Source: QHXW01 sp035297145
GTDB lineage: Bacteria; Acidobacteriota; Terriglobia; Bryobacterales; Bryobacteraceae
Direction: 5' to 3'
Assembly (NCBI GenBank): GCA_035297145.1
Contig: DATGZN010000027.1
Span: forward strand, 1 to 64,000
Length of the DNA stretch: 64,000 nucleotides
Made by a program: the position numbers and the translations under genes. Shown piece after piece: positions 1 to 9,274 of the stretch. Positions within the stretch are counted from its first letter, which is position 1, and each line of letters opens with the position of its first letter. A model generated the notes under the pieces. The model was not told the origin of the DNA and searched no databases. It worked only from the letters and a program-made list of their open reading frames with translations.

Positions 1-86
1 TCAAGCATGATCTGGTATGCGCGTTGGTTGGGATCTCGCGGGCGTGGATCGCGTTTCTTTGAGCGGTCAGGCATGGCAGAACCAGT

Positions 87-1214
87 ATGACAGACGCACA
101 AAGAACGTCAAGAGTGGAGAAATTCAAACTGACCCACTACCCGGATTTCGACGCCGCCGCCGGGTATGATTTTCCGGGTTTCGATTACATCGTTTCGCAC
201 GGCGTCTACACGTGGGTGAACCCAAGTACACGGCAGTCCTGGCGCCGCTTTATCGATCGGCACCTCAAACCGGGCGGGTTGGTTTATGTCAGTTACAACG
301 CGCTGCCGGGCCGGGCCGCCGACCTGCCCTTGCAGCGGCTCGTCCGGGCGCTGGGCCGTAGCATGCCAGGCAACAGCCAGGAACAGGTGGCGGCCGCGCT
401 CGGAGTGGTGGACTCGCTGACCGACATGAAAGCGCCCGCTCTCGTCTCCAGCCCCTTTGCAACCGGGCTGAGAGAGCACCGGGAGAGCCTTTCCCTCGCC
501 TATCTCGCGCACGAATTCATGGGGGCGGACTGGGAACCTTTGAGCGTCACCGATGTCCGGGCCGATCTCGCGGATATCGGCCTGAAGCCCGCCGGATCGG
601 CGACATTAATGCAAAACTACGATGGCTTCGTCCTCGGACGCGTCGCCCGGGAATCGCTGGCCACGATTGGTGACGCCGACGCGCGCGAACTGGCGCGGGA
701 CTTTCTTATCGACCAGTTCTTCCGGCGCGATGTATTCATCCGCGATGGCGGCCGGCTGGATGAAAACGAGCGGCGGCGGCGGTTGCTGGAGAGTACATTT
801 TTTCTCTCCCAACCGGCCGCCAAAGTAGAGTACGGCATATCCACCTCAGCCGGGCATCTGAGCTTCGACAACGCCGCCGCGCGCCACATCGTCAAAGCGC
901 TTGCTGCAGGTCCCCGGCGACTGGCCGATATCGCGGAAGCTACTATTCCGGACCAGAATCTTCTCGCGAATGCGCTGACGCTGTGCGCCTCTCTGGCGAT
1001 CTGGCCGGTGGAATCGAATCGCGTGCCTGTGGCCAATCTCAATGCGGCCATCTACGGCCGTCTGGGCGGAGCGGAAGAAATTCATTGCGTAGCCTTGCCC
1101 TTCGGCACGGCGCTCGCTGTCGACCGTGACCAGCTCGTCCGCCTGAGGGATGGCGCTACCCCGAGCATCGACGAACGCACCAGCTGGGTTCAGTTGCAGA
1201 TGAGCCAACTCTAG
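87..1214 (+). CDS. Methyltransferase with regulatory domain, N-terminally truncated
   Basis: The reading frame resembles the later part of a class I SAM methyltransferase followed by a methyltransferase regulatory domain. Residues about 32-75 (FDYIVSHGVYTWV, then LKPGGLVYVSYNALPG) match the post-motif-II/III part of the Rossmann fold, and the remaining ~300 residues match the regulatory region. The Gly-rich SAM-binding motif I expected upstream is missing, and an in-frame TGA at 60-62 closes the frame before position 87. No Shine-Dalgarno is evident before the ATG. Either the true gene began further left and has been frameshifted, or this is a truncated, probably inactive copy. The family is fairly clear; the exact start and activity are not. 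Confidence 0.6.
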   Translation: MTDAQRTSRVEKFKLTHYPDFDAAAGYDFPGFDYIVSHGVYTWVNPSTRQSWRRFIDRHLKPGGLVYVSYNALPGRAADLPLQRLVRALGRSMPGNSQEQVAAALGVVDSLTDMKAPALVSSPFATGLREHRESLSLAYLAHEFMGADWEPLSVTDVRADLADIGLKPAGSATLMQNYDGFVLGRVARESLATIGDADARELARDFLIDQFFRRDVFIRDGGRLDENERRRRLLESTFFLSQPAAKVEYGISTSAGHLSFDNAAARHIVKALAAGPRRLADIAEATIPDQNLLANALTLCASLAIWPVESNRVPVANLNAAIYGRLGGAEEIHCVALPFGTALAVDRDQLVRLRDGATPSIDERTSWVQLQMSQL

Positions 1215-1291
1215 CGACGTGATTAGTGGCCGTAACCGTAGCCGCCGAGGTGAAAGGAGCGGGAACACAGGGCCGGTGCAGAACGTATCAT

Positions 1292-3139
1292 ATGGCTATG
1301 ACCGACACACAGACAGGCGAACGGAATCGTGAGCGGACGCTCAGGGTGTGGCCCGGCGTTGTCGCCGTTGTACTGCAGTGGTTAGGCTTCTTTGTGCTAC
1401 CGATGATCGCGCCGGACGCCATGCTCTACGGAATCTTTGGCGCGCTCGGGTGTGCTTTGGTCGTCCTGCTGTGGTGGCTGTTCTTTAGCCGGGCGCCGCA
1501 AGTCGAGCGCTGGGGCGTGCTTGTTCTGATTATCGCCGGGGCGTTTGCGGCATCGCGGCTGATCGACAAGTCGATCGCGGGGGGCATGATGGGGTTTATG
1601 TTCCCCATGTTCTCCATCCCGGTCTTGAGCCTTGCGTTGGTCGCCGGAGCGGTGGCCGGCCGCCGTCTATCTCAGGGACCGCGGCGCGCATCGCTGGTGG
1701 CGGCTATCCTGCTTGCGTGCGTGGTATTCACGCTCGTGCGGACTAATGGCATGAACGGTTCGGGACGTTCGGATCTGGCCTGGCGTTGGTCGAAGACTCA
1801 CGAGGAACGCCTCATCGCCCAAAGCCAGCTCCCCGTGGTTCCTTCCCAGCTCTCAGCACTGCCGGCGACAGCCAAGATTCCCGCGGAACGGCCCGTAGTG
1901 CCCAAAGCTAAAGACCGGCCGGCTACGCTCCCGCCAACTCCCGTGGCGGCGGAGACTCACGCGGCAGCGGAAACAGGCGCCAACTGGCCTGGCTTTCGCG
2001 GACCGGGCCGCGACAGCATCATCCCCGGCACACGAATCAAGACCGACTGGTCCGCTTCACCGCCGGTTGAGCTATGGCGCCGGGAAGTTGGACCGGGCTG
2101 GTCGTCGTTCGCGGTAAGCGGCGACCTTCTCTACACACAGGAGCAGCGTGGTGAGGACGAGTTTGTCACCTGTTACAACGCGACCACCGGCAAGCCGGTG
2201 TGGGCGCATCGCGACCCAGCCCGGTTCTGGGAATCTAATGCCGGTGCGGGCCCGCGCGCGACACCCACCCTCCACGATGGCCACGTGTACACATTTGGCG
2301 CAACCGGAATTGTGAACGCGCTCCGTGCCGCAAATGGCGCGGTGCTGTGGACGCGGAACGCTTCGTCGGACACCGCCATGAAGGTCCCCGGCTGGGGCTT
2401 TGCAAGCTCGCCGTTGGTAGTTGGCGACATGGTCATCGTGGCGGCCTCCGGCAAGCTTGTGGCCTATGACCTGGCCACCGGCGCTCCACGCTGGCTCGGC
2501 CCGGACGGCGGTGACAGCTACAGCTCGCCACAACTGGTGACCATCGACGGAGTCCCGCAGATTGTGTTGATGAGCGAGGTGGGCGCCACGAGTGTCGCAC
2601 CAGCGGACGGTAAGCTGCTTTGGAAATACGCGTGGCATTCTGATACCCGTATTATGCAGCCGGCCATGACGGCGGATGGCGGCATTCTGATTACCGCGGG
2701 CGATGCCATGGGTGGAGTCGGAATGCGCCGCATCGCGGTTGCACGCGGAGCCACCGGTTGGAGCGCCGAAGAGCGGTGGACGTCGGCCGGATTGAAGCCC
2801 GCCTTTAACGATTCCGTCGTCCACAACGGCTATGCGTTCGGCTTCGACGGTGGCATTCTCGCTTGCATCGACGTCAAGGACGGCACGCGCAAGTGGAAGG
2901 GCGGACGCTACGGCCAGGGCCAACTCGTCCTGTTGCGCGATCAGGACTTGCTATTGGTGCTGTCGGAGGAAGGTGAACTCGCGCTGGTTAAAGCGACCCC
3001 CGACCAGTTCATGGAGCTGGCACATCGACCGGCGCTGGAGGGCAAGACCTGGAATCACCCGGTACTGGCCGGTGACCGCTTGCTGGTGCGCAACGGTACC
3101 GAAATGGTTGCGTTCCGGTTGCCCCTCGCTGGCGGCTGA
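1292..3139 (+). CDS. Membrane-anchored PQQ-type beta-propeller repeat protein
   Basis: About 615 residues. The N-terminal ~170 residues form several hydrophobic membrane segments, followed by a Pro/Ala-rich linker. A C-terminal ~380-residue PQQ-like (BamB-like) beta-propeller begins at NWPGFRGPGRDS and has repeated blades of the type 'G.LY...... .V.A.D..TG...W'. The propeller should face the periplasm. Such proteins are abundant in acidobacteria, usually without a proven substrate; pyrroloquinoline quinone binding cannot be inferred from blade motifs alone. The frame is open from a GTG at 1226, but ATG at 1292 (or 1298) fits the family better. It converges on the lipoprotein gene that follows. 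Confidence 0.75.
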   Translation: MAMTDTQTGERNRERTLRVWPGVVAVVLQWLGFFVLPMIAPDAMLYGIFGALGCALVVLLWWLFFSRAPQVERWGVLVLIIAGAFAASRLIDKSIAGGMMGFMFPMFSIPVLSLALVAGAVAGRRLSQGPRRASLVAAILLACVVFTLVRTNGMNGSGRSDLAWRWSKTHEERLIAQSQLPVVPSQLSALPATAKIPAERPVVPKAKDRPATLPPTPVAAETHAAAETGANWPGFRGPGRDSIIPGTRIKTDWSASPPVELWRREVGPGWSSFAVSGDLLYTQEQRGEDEFVTCYNATTGKPVWAHRDPARFWESNAGAGPRATPTLHDGHVYTFGATGIVNALRAANGAVLWTRNASSDTAMKVPGWGFASSPLVVGDMVIVAASGKLVAYDLATGAPRWLGPDGGDSYSSPQLVTIDGVPQIVLMSEVGATSVAPADGKLLWKYAWHSDTRIMQPAMTADGGILITAGDAMGGVGMRRIAVARGATGWSAEERWTSAGLKPAFNDSVVHNGYAFGFDGGILACIDVKDGTRKWKGGRYGQGQLVLLRDQDLLLVLSEEGELALVKATPDQFMELAHRPALEGKTWNHPVLAGDRLLVRNGTEMVAFRLPLAGG

Positions 3140-3173
3140 CCACGGCGGGCCGCACTCGGCCAGCCTCGGGTCG

Positions 3174-3791
3174 TCAGGAGACTTTATCCAGGGGGATGGT
3201 CGTGCCCTCCGGTGGCGCGACTACATCTTCGGGCTTGATGTACGAAAGAAATCTCCACTCCAGACCGAAGAGCTTGAAGAGCGCTACCTGAGATCCTGAC
3301 AATTCGAATTTCGGCACACACGCCTTCACTTCTGCCGGCGCTTTAGCCCAGTCGAGTTCCCAATGAATTTCGACCTGACGTATGTCCGGCTGGCTTCCCG
3401 GCGTGATGCCGGTCACTTCGAAGCGATACGGTCCCCGAAGTGTGATCTCATGTAGCTTTCCCGATTCCTTCAGATCGATCGCAAACAGGGCCTTACTCCC
3501 TCTCTCCGTCAGTTGATACGTGCTGCGCGTAAAACCGCGATCTACAGTCTCGACGGGTTTCCAGAGATCGTTTTGCACGCCGCATCCGACGACCGTATCG
3601 GAGTTGAAGGACACTTTGAAGTGATTCATCTCGTCCCGAGACCACCTTTGCGAGATCAGGGTGCTTGCTCCGTCTGCTGTGAGCTCGGCCGGTTTTGGCT
3701 CGGACGAGCAGCCCACCGCCATGCAACCAGCCACCATCGCGATGACCGCGATTACACTTCTGATGTGAGAATCAGCCATTTTTCGGATCAT
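3174..3791 (-). CDS. Putative lipoprotein of unknown function
   Basis: 205 residues. The N-terminus has a basic start, a hydrophobic stretch (SVIAVIAMVAGCMAVGC) and a lipobox-like AVGC followed by SSEPKP, so the mature protein is probably anchored through Cys28 in a membrane. The rest is soluble, of mixed alpha/beta appearance, with no motif I recognise. An N-terminal Met (MADSH) five codons in could be the real start. It stands alone and converges on the beta-propeller gene. Confidence 0.6.
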   Translation of the reverse strand: MIRKMADSHIRSVIAVIAMVAGCMAVGCSSEPKPAELTADGASTLISQRWSRDEMNHFKVSFNSDTVVGCGVQNDLWKPVETVDRGFTRSTYQLTERGSKALFAIDLKESGKLHEITLRGPYRFEVTGITPGSQPDIRQVEIHWELDWAKAPAEVKACVPKFELSGSQVALFKLFGLEWRFLSYIKPEDVVAPPEGTTIPLDKVS

Positions 3792-3845
3792 GCGGCCTCT
3801 GCGGTGGCAGAGTCCCGATTCATGCTCAGAATAAACCCTTTCGAG

Positions 3846-3867
3846 GGGTTTTACATGTTCCCGTCCG
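3846..3867 (+). repeat. Left copy of 22-bp direct repeat flanking the carbamoyltransferase module
   Basis: The 22 bases starting gggttttacatgttcccg recur identically and in the same orientation at 8832-8853. The two copies bracket the 4033-8819 gene pair with about 5 kb between them. Sequence on either side of the two copies is not similar. This may be a recombination or target-site scar, or a dispersed intergenic repeat. Confidence 0.7.
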
Positions 3868-4032
3868 AATGGTTTTTCTCGTTATCGATGGTTAATCCCG
3901 AGATTGATGAGTTGATCGACCACGGAATTCAAGCATTATGGGTCATGGTCCTTTCTAAGGCCCGACACAGCCAAGGACTCCGACTCACACAATCGCGGTG
4001 CAGCCGATTGCCGGAGACCGAATTGTGTAATC

Positions 4033-7000
4033 ATGAGAAACGAAAACAGTACTTCAACCATGTTCTTGCTCAGTCAAACAACGCACCGGATGATCATTCA
4101 ACACGATCCTGATGTGGGACATCGTTTTACGCCCAATCTCCGGGCAAGGCTGCCCGGAGAGGACGGTGGGTATTTCGTTGTGACGAATTCGTTGGGTTTC
4201 CGGTCAGACCACGAGTTCGAACGTCGCCAGAGCCGGCACGGCCGGATTCTCATGTTCGGCGATTCCTACACCGCCGGAGACAATGTCTCGAATGTGGATC
4301 GTTACTCCGATCAACTGGCGCGAATCCTGGATGTGGAGGTTCAAAACTATGGCGTGTCGGGATCAGGAACCGATCAGCACCTGTTGATTTACCGAAAGTT
4401 CGGACGCCAAGTCGAGACGGACTTGGTGATGATCTGCGTCCAGATCGACAGCTTTCACCGCATCCAGGTCTCGCACCGTCCCAGCATTGACCGCACAACC
4501 GGACAAAGAGTGCTGGTCCCAAAGCCATATTTCGAGTGGCAAAACGGGGAGATTGTGTTGCGGCACGTGCCGGTGCCGAAAGACCGGCCGATTGACGAAG
4601 GCCGGCTCGATGTGGCGGCAGGCAAGGAGGAGGCCAGTTGGTACCGCAAGCTGCACGAAGCGTATCTGAAGATTCCAGGACTAAAAACCATCCGCCACTT
4701 GCCGCAGCTTGAGGATATGGGCTCGCGCGCCATATCGCAGTTGCACCGCCTGACCGATAAGCATCCGTACCCCGACATTGTTTCCGCCGGAACGCCGGGC
4801 TGGATGCTGATGTCGGCGATCCTCCGGCGGTTCATCGCTGAAGTGAAGCCACTTCCGGTAGTTATCGTGCCGATTCCGACCGAAGACTTTTACCTTCACG
4901 GCGTCGAACCCGTCTATCAGCGGCTATTCGAGACTCTTGAGGACCGCGGGGCCGGCATTCACGTCTTCGACGTGACCAAGCCGCTGGTGAACCTGCCATG
5001 GAAGGCGCGGCAGACTCTGACTTTTAATTTTGGCGGCCACTTTACTCCGCCGGCGAACCGACTCGTGGCCGAGACAATGGCGGCTGAGATCCGCAGCCGC
5101 GGGTTGCTACCTGATACAAAAACAAAGGTGTCCGTGAGTGGATTGACACCCTCGCGGCGCGTCTGTGAGCCTGTGCCTGGCGCGCCCTTAAAATCCATTG
5201 CCATCCTCGGTATCTCTTGCTTCTATCACAACTCGGCCGCAGCGCTGATCCGCGATGGCGAAATCGTCGCGGCCGCCGAAGAAGAGCGCTTCAGCCGCGT
5301 CAAGAACGATAGGCGGTTCCCGCACAACGCCATCAACTACTGTCTGGAACAGGCCGGCATTTCGCAGAAAAGCCTGACGGCGGTTGTCTACTACGACAAC
5401 TCCTCTCTCACCTTCGAGCGCTTGTGCCACTCAATGATGGCCGTCGACCGCGATGCGGCTGCCAGGATGTGGCAAAAGATCATGCCATCGTGGCTGCGCA
5501 TGAAGCTTCACATGCCGAAACTGGTGCGCGGCTTCCTCAACTACTCGGGACCCATTCTGCAGGGTGTCCACCACCGTTCTCACGCCGCGAGTTGTTTCTT
5601 TCCTTCGCCCTTTGAACAAGCCGCAATCCTCACTATCGACGGCGTTGGCGAGTGGGCCACTGCGAGCATCGGGCGCGGGATCGGCAATCGCGTGGAGTTG
5701 TTCAAAGAGATGCGCTTCCCGCACTCGCTTGGCCTCCTGTATTCGGCCTTCACACAGTTCACAGGCTTTAAGGTGAACTCCGGCGAGTACAAGATGATGG
5801 GGCTCGCGCCCTACGGAGAAGCGATCTACCAGAAGGAGATCCTCAACCACCTCATCGACCTCAAGGCTGACGGCTCGGTGGAACTCAATCTAGAGTACTT
5901 TGGATTTCTTCGTGACACGCAGATGACCAACGATCGGTTCGCCAATCTGTTCGGTGGCGCCAAACGGCACCCTGAGAGCCGCATCACGCGCCGTGAGGTC
6001 AACATGGCCAAGTCCATCCAGGCAGTGACCGAGGAGGCCATGCTCCGAATGGCGCATGAGGCCAAACGACTCACTGGCGAGAAGTATCTTTGCCTGGCCG
6101 GAGGAGTGGCGCTGAACTGCGTGGCTAACGGGCGCTTGCTGCGGGAAGGCCCGTTTGAGGACATCTGGATTCAGCCAGCCGCGGGCGACTCCGGCTGCGC
6201 GGTGGGCGTGGCGCTGGATGTTTATCACACCTACTTCGAACGGGATCGCAAGTTTAGCCCGGGCAAATCCGGCCAGGGGGGCTCTTACCTTGGGCCGGAC
6301 TTCTCCGGTGATGAGGTCGAGGCCTATCTGCAAACCTTCGGCTACCCCTACTGCAAGCTCTCTGGCGCGGAACGCAACCGCTATCTGGCCGAGAAGCTTG
6401 GGGAAGGAAAGGTGATCGGCCACCTATCCGGCCGGTTGGAGTTCGGACCGCGGGCTCTTGGCGCTCGATCGATTCTCGGTGATCCGCGCAACCCGGACAT
6501 GCAGGCTAGCCTGAACCTGCGCATCAAGTACCGCGAGTCGTTCCGGCCCTTTGCTCCTGCCGTTTTGGCCGAGCGCGTCGGAGAGTATTTCGAACTCGAT
6601 CGCGACAGCCCGTACATGTTGCTGGTTGCGCCGGTCACTCGCGAACGTCGTCTGCCACTGGATACCCACATTGGAGATGACGATAATTTGCTGCCAGTGG
6701 TGCGCCGGTTGCGCAGCGATATTCCGGCCGTCACCCACGTCGACTATTCGGCTCGAATCCAGACCGTTCGCCGTGAACATCATCCCGAGTTCTATGATCT
6801 GATCGCGGAGTTCGAGCGCCAGACCGGTTGTGGCGTGGTAGTCAACACTTCGTTCAACGTCCGGGGCGAGCCGATCGTCTGCACGCCTCAAGACGCCTAC
6901 CGCTGTTTCATGCGGACAGAGATGGATATCCTGGCGCTGGGCGACTACATTTTAGTGAAGGAACAACAGCCGCCGTGGCCCGAGGGCAAGGGCGAGGGAC

Positions 7001-7404
7001 TCGAAAGCGAGGACATGTCCCAGGGGTCTTCCGAGAGCCATCCGGAGGAGTTGCTCAAGGAATTGTCCTCACTTTTTGAGAAGCAATTCTGGCCGATAGC
7101 CCAGAGGCTCAAGGCCAGGGGATGCGTGCGCGTAAAGGAGGAGTTTCGCAAAGCCCAGACCAAGTGGGAAGACGCGTGCGAGCCCGCCGATCTGAAGTCT
7201 CTCTTCGAACTGAGCGGGGAATTGCAACGCGAAGACCCCGATCCCATAAGGTTTGCAGGAGAATTGACCGGCGCCTGGTTCGGCCAGGAGGCCGCCGCAT
7301 CGCTTAAGCCGGTGGTGGCCAAACTGATCAAAGTTGGCCTCAAGCATCAAGTGACGGTCGAGCTTGACGAAAAGGTCAGCGAGTCGGTGTACGTGATGTT
7401 CTAG
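4033..7404 (+). CDS. SGNH-hydrolase / NodU-CmcH carbamoyltransferase fusion protein
   Basis: 1,123 residues with three parts. Residues ~60-360 are an SGNH/GDSL-type domain: FGDSYTAG at 75-82 holds the nucleophile Ser78, GVSGSGTDQ follows, and the C-terminal block reads GGHFTPP, keeping the His but lacking the usual Asp before it. Residues ~388-977 form a complete NodU/CmcH/TobZ O-carbamoyltransferase, with HHRSHA at 513-518 (metal-ligand region), LAGGVALNC, and the C-terminal YrdC-like signature (RLEFGPRALGARSILGD, VNTSFNVRGEPIV). A ~145-residue charged tail follows. In other bacteria these are usually neighbouring separate genes, so the single reading frame is unusual. The enzyme would transfer carbamoyl phosphate to a hydroxyl of a glycan or small molecule. 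It converges on the next gene with a two-base gap, and no strong ribosome site precedes the ATG. Confidence 0.9.
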   Translation: MRNENSTSTMFLLSQTTHRMIIQHDPDVGHRFTPNLRARLPGEDGGYFVVTNSLGFRSDHEFERRQSRHGRILMFGDSYTAGDNVSNVDRYSDQLARILDVEVQNYGVSGSGTDQHLLIYRKFGRQVETDLVMICVQIDSFHRIQVSHRPSIDRTTGQRVLVPKPYFEWQNGEIVLRHVPVPKDRPIDEGRLDVAAGKEEASWYRKLHEAYLKIPGLKTIRHLPQLEDMGSRAISQLHRLTDKHPYPDIVSAGTPGWMLMSAILRRFIAEVKPLPVVIVPIPTEDFYLHGVEPVYQRLFETLEDRGAGIHVFDVTKPLVNLPWKARQTLTFNFGGHFTPPANRLVAETMAAEIRSRGLLPDTKTKVSVSGLTPSRRVCEPVPGAPLKSIAILGISCFYHNSAAALIRDGEIVAAAEEERFSRVKNDRRFPHNAINYCLEQAGISQKSLTAVVYYDNSSLTFERLCHSMMAVDRDAAARMWQKIMPSWLRMKLHMPKLVRGFLNYSGPILQGVHHRSHAASCFFPSPFEQAAILTIDGVGEWATASIGRGIGNRVELFKEMRFPHSLGLLYSAFTQFTGFKVNSGEYKMMGLAPYGEAIYQKEILNHLIDLKADGSVELNLEYFGFLRDTQMTNDRFANLFGGAKRHPESRITRREVNMAKSIQAVTEEAMLRMAHEAKRLTGEKYLCLAGGVALNCVANGRLLREGPFEDIWIQPAAGDSGCAVGVALDVYHTYFERDRKFSPGKSGQGGSYLGPDFSGDEVEAYLQTFGYPYCKLSGAERNRYLAEKLGEGKVIGHLSGRLEFGPRALGARSILGDPRNPDMQASLNLRIKYRESFRPFAPAVLAERVGEYFELDRDSPYMLLVAPVTRERRLPLDTHIGDDDNLLPVVRRLRSDIPAVTHVDYSARIQTVRREHHPEFYDLIAEFERQTGCGVVVNTSFNVRGEPIVCTPQDAYRCFMRTEMDILALGDYILVKEQQPPWPEGKGEGLESEDMSQGSSESHPEELLKELSSLFEKQFWPIAQRLKARGCVRVKEEFRKAQTKWEDACEPADLKSLFELSGELQREDPDPIRFAGELTGAWFGQEAAASLKPVVAKLIKVGLKHQVTVELDEKVSESVYVMF

Positions 7405-7406
7405 GC

Positions 7407-8819
7407 TCAACGGCGGCCGTCGAGAGCGAGCGCATGACTCGCAGGGGAGAACGTATGAGTCCGCAACAGTCCCGGGTGCCAGGAGGGCAGGATTTTTTCT
7501 AACGGCCGGTCTTCGAACCGCGTCGGCGACAGTTCCAGGATTTCCCGCAGCGTAATCGAGTAACCGTACATCACCAAGCAGTCCTGGACGGGACGGATCA
7601 GACGACCTTTCCAGCGCGAGACCGGGCCCGCGCCACGCGCATTGGCGGCGTCACCGTTAAGCGGGCTGGCTGGATGGAGCCGCCACGGGGTATGCAGCGT
7701 CTCGGCCACAAACAGCAGCGAGATTTGCGCGCGCCCCGGCAGTTCGGCAGTGGTAAAGAAGTACCAGTTGCCCTCGTGGAAAAAGGGCGTTGTATCGACA
7801 AGACGCGGTCCTTGAATCAGTGTCTTGGAGTGCTCCCATTCGAGTGGAAACCGGCGGGCGTGAAATAGATCGACAGTCGCATTCTGCGAAGACTCCGGAA
7901 TCATCCACCATTCGCCTTGCTCCTCAAATACGCACGGGTAACTCAGGTGGTAAGGTTTTTCGAGAATGACTGAAGGTTCGGCAGGCTCCTCGAAAACAGG
8001 CATCACTGCAAGCCGCCCGAGCCGTGACCCGGGAAGTATATCTTCAAAGAATAGCCACAACCGGTCTTGGTAGGACACCAGGAACGGGTCTGCCGCCTCG
8101 TGGCCCGCAAACCCGCAGGTCCAATTCCATCCGGATTCTGGGATGGTTTGCTGACTGTTGGCGTGAAGCCCGATACTCCATCGGCCAGGCCGGCCGGTCC
8201 CGGGCATTCGTAAATAGAGGCTTCGGCTGAACTTTTTGAATCGGAACCAGTTCAGCGGCAGGCTGCCGGGACTGGCTGCTGAAGGGTGAGTTTGAACTGG
8301 AGGATCCGCCGGGCGGACTGAGCATCCCAGCCGCCGTAGAATGGCAACGATAAGCAACGCAGGGGCGGCCTCCATGGCGGCGGCGTGATGCTCCAGCCAA
8401 AAGAAGCCGTGTTGCGGCTCAATACGCAGACACCCCTCGACGCCATCTTCGGAGTGCAGCGAAAGATCAATTGGATGCGAACCACGATTCGCGTGCCAAA
8501 AAAACTCGCGCAAATCGGGGCTCAGCCGCTGGCCATTGAGTGAGAAATACCACCCCTCGCCAGTCTGCGAATCAGTGATCACGATGTCCGCCGGTCCTTC
8601 TGTCCGCAGACAGGGAAGGTCTTCGATGGCGGCCTGACAATACTTGAGCCACCAGCTGTTGCCGTCGGTGGCTACACGAATTGCTCTCGCGGGGATTTGA
8701 GCGGCCGCGGTCGCTAACAAAAGGCGGGAGAATTCACCCATCGCATCGCGGATTTCTCTTCGCAGGTCGAAATGCGGCACAAGATAGTCTAACCTAAATG
8801 CTAAGTAGTAAACTTTCAT
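7407..8819 (-). CDS. GINT1-like N-terminal domain protein (glycan/polysaccharide-related)
   Basis: 470 residues. The C-terminal half (AADPFLVSYQDRLWLFFED, PYHLSYPCVFEEQGEWWMIPESS, VDLFHARRFPLEWEH) matches the five-bladed-propeller-like domain annotated as the N-terminal domain of glucosamine inositolphosphorylceramide transferase 1, seen in bacterial polysaccharide clusters. The N-terminal ~190 residues include a segment reminiscent of formyl-transferase-like proteins, but I cannot assign them. There is no signal peptide. The ATG at 8819 lies 12 bp from the right-hand 22-bp repeat. Pairing with a carbamoyltransferase/SGNH protein suggests a role in building or decorating an extracellular glycan; enzymatic activity is unproven. 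Confidence 0.7.
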   Translation of the reverse strand: MKVYYLAFRLDYLVPHFDLRREIRDAMGEFSRLLLATAAAQIPARAIRVATDGNSWWLKYCQAAIEDLPCLRTEGPADIVITDSQTGEGWYFSLNGQRLSPDLREFFWHANRGSHPIDLSLHSEDGVEGCLRIEPQHGFFWLEHHAAAMEAAPALLIVAILRRLGCSVRPADPPVQTHPSAASPGSLPLNWFRFKKFSRSLYLRMPGTGRPGRWSIGLHANSQQTIPESGWNWTCGFAGHEAADPFLVSYQDRLWLFFEDILPGSRLGRLAVMPVFEEPAEPSVILEKPYHLSYPCVFEEQGEWWMIPESSQNATVDLFHARRFPLEWEHSKTLIQGPRLVDTTPFFHEGNWYFFTTAELPGRAQISLLFVAETLHTPWRLHPASPLNGDAANARGAGPVSRWKGRLIRPVQDCLVMYGYSITLREILELSPTRFEDRPLEKILPSWHPGLLRTHTFSPASHALALDGRR

Positions 8820-8831
8820 TTCCCACGAACA

Positions 8832-8853
8832 GGGTTTTACATGTTCCCGTCCG
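8832..8853 (+). repeat. Right copy of 22-bp direct repeat
   Basis: Identical to 3846-3867 and in the same orientation. Immediately to its right a monooxygenase coding sequence begins in mid-protein, so this copy marks a junction. Confidence 0.7.
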
Positions 8854-9079
8854 TAGCGTGGCGATGCGGCTCATGTCTGGGTGCCCTTTTGCCGGCTATG
8901 GAATGAACGCTGGGATCGCCAACGCCATGAATTTGTCCTGGAAGTTGGCAGGCGTCATCAAGGGCTGGGCCGATCCCGCAATCTTGGATATCTACGAAAG
9001 CGAACGCCAACCCCGTCACGGAGCAGGTGTCAGGCTACGCAATGAACACGTCGCTTTCACGGGAATCGCTAGGCAATAA
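8854..9079 (+). pseudogene. Remnant of FAD-binding aromatic-hydroxylase-type monooxygenase
   Basis: A short open stretch encodes AGYGMNAGIANAMNLSWKLAG followed by VIKGWADPAILDIYESERQP. This is the characteristic segment just after the second FAD-binding (GD) motif of PheA/TfdB-type flavin monooxygenases. The first ~280 residues of such an enzyme and its C-terminal thioredoxin-like portion are absent. The homology starts right after the 22-bp repeat and ends at a stop about 75 codons later. This is a gene fragment, probably left by the rearrangement that placed the carbamoyltransferase module here. Confidence 0.75.
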
Positions 9080-9274
9080 CCTCCCCGGCAACCCGCATCC
9101 AGTACTGTACACCTTCACTAGTACCGATAGGCCTATATCCTAACCATCAGCTTTGTATACTGCTAGCTACTAATACAAGGTGGTTCGGAATGATTAGGGA
9201 TATCACCGGCAACGCATGGGGCTGAAGTGTCCGAAGCTTGCGATGCATAGCTTTAGCTGGAAAGGGGAACCAAA

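Noticed and set aside
3148..3161. Five-base-pair hairpin between convergent genes as a terminator
   Set aside because: Short stem and no T-tract; expected by chance at this GC.
3513..4112. 199-codon plus-strand frame overlapping the lipoprotein gene and the fusion-gene start
   Set aside because: Composite of antisense and intergenic sequence with no family resemblance.
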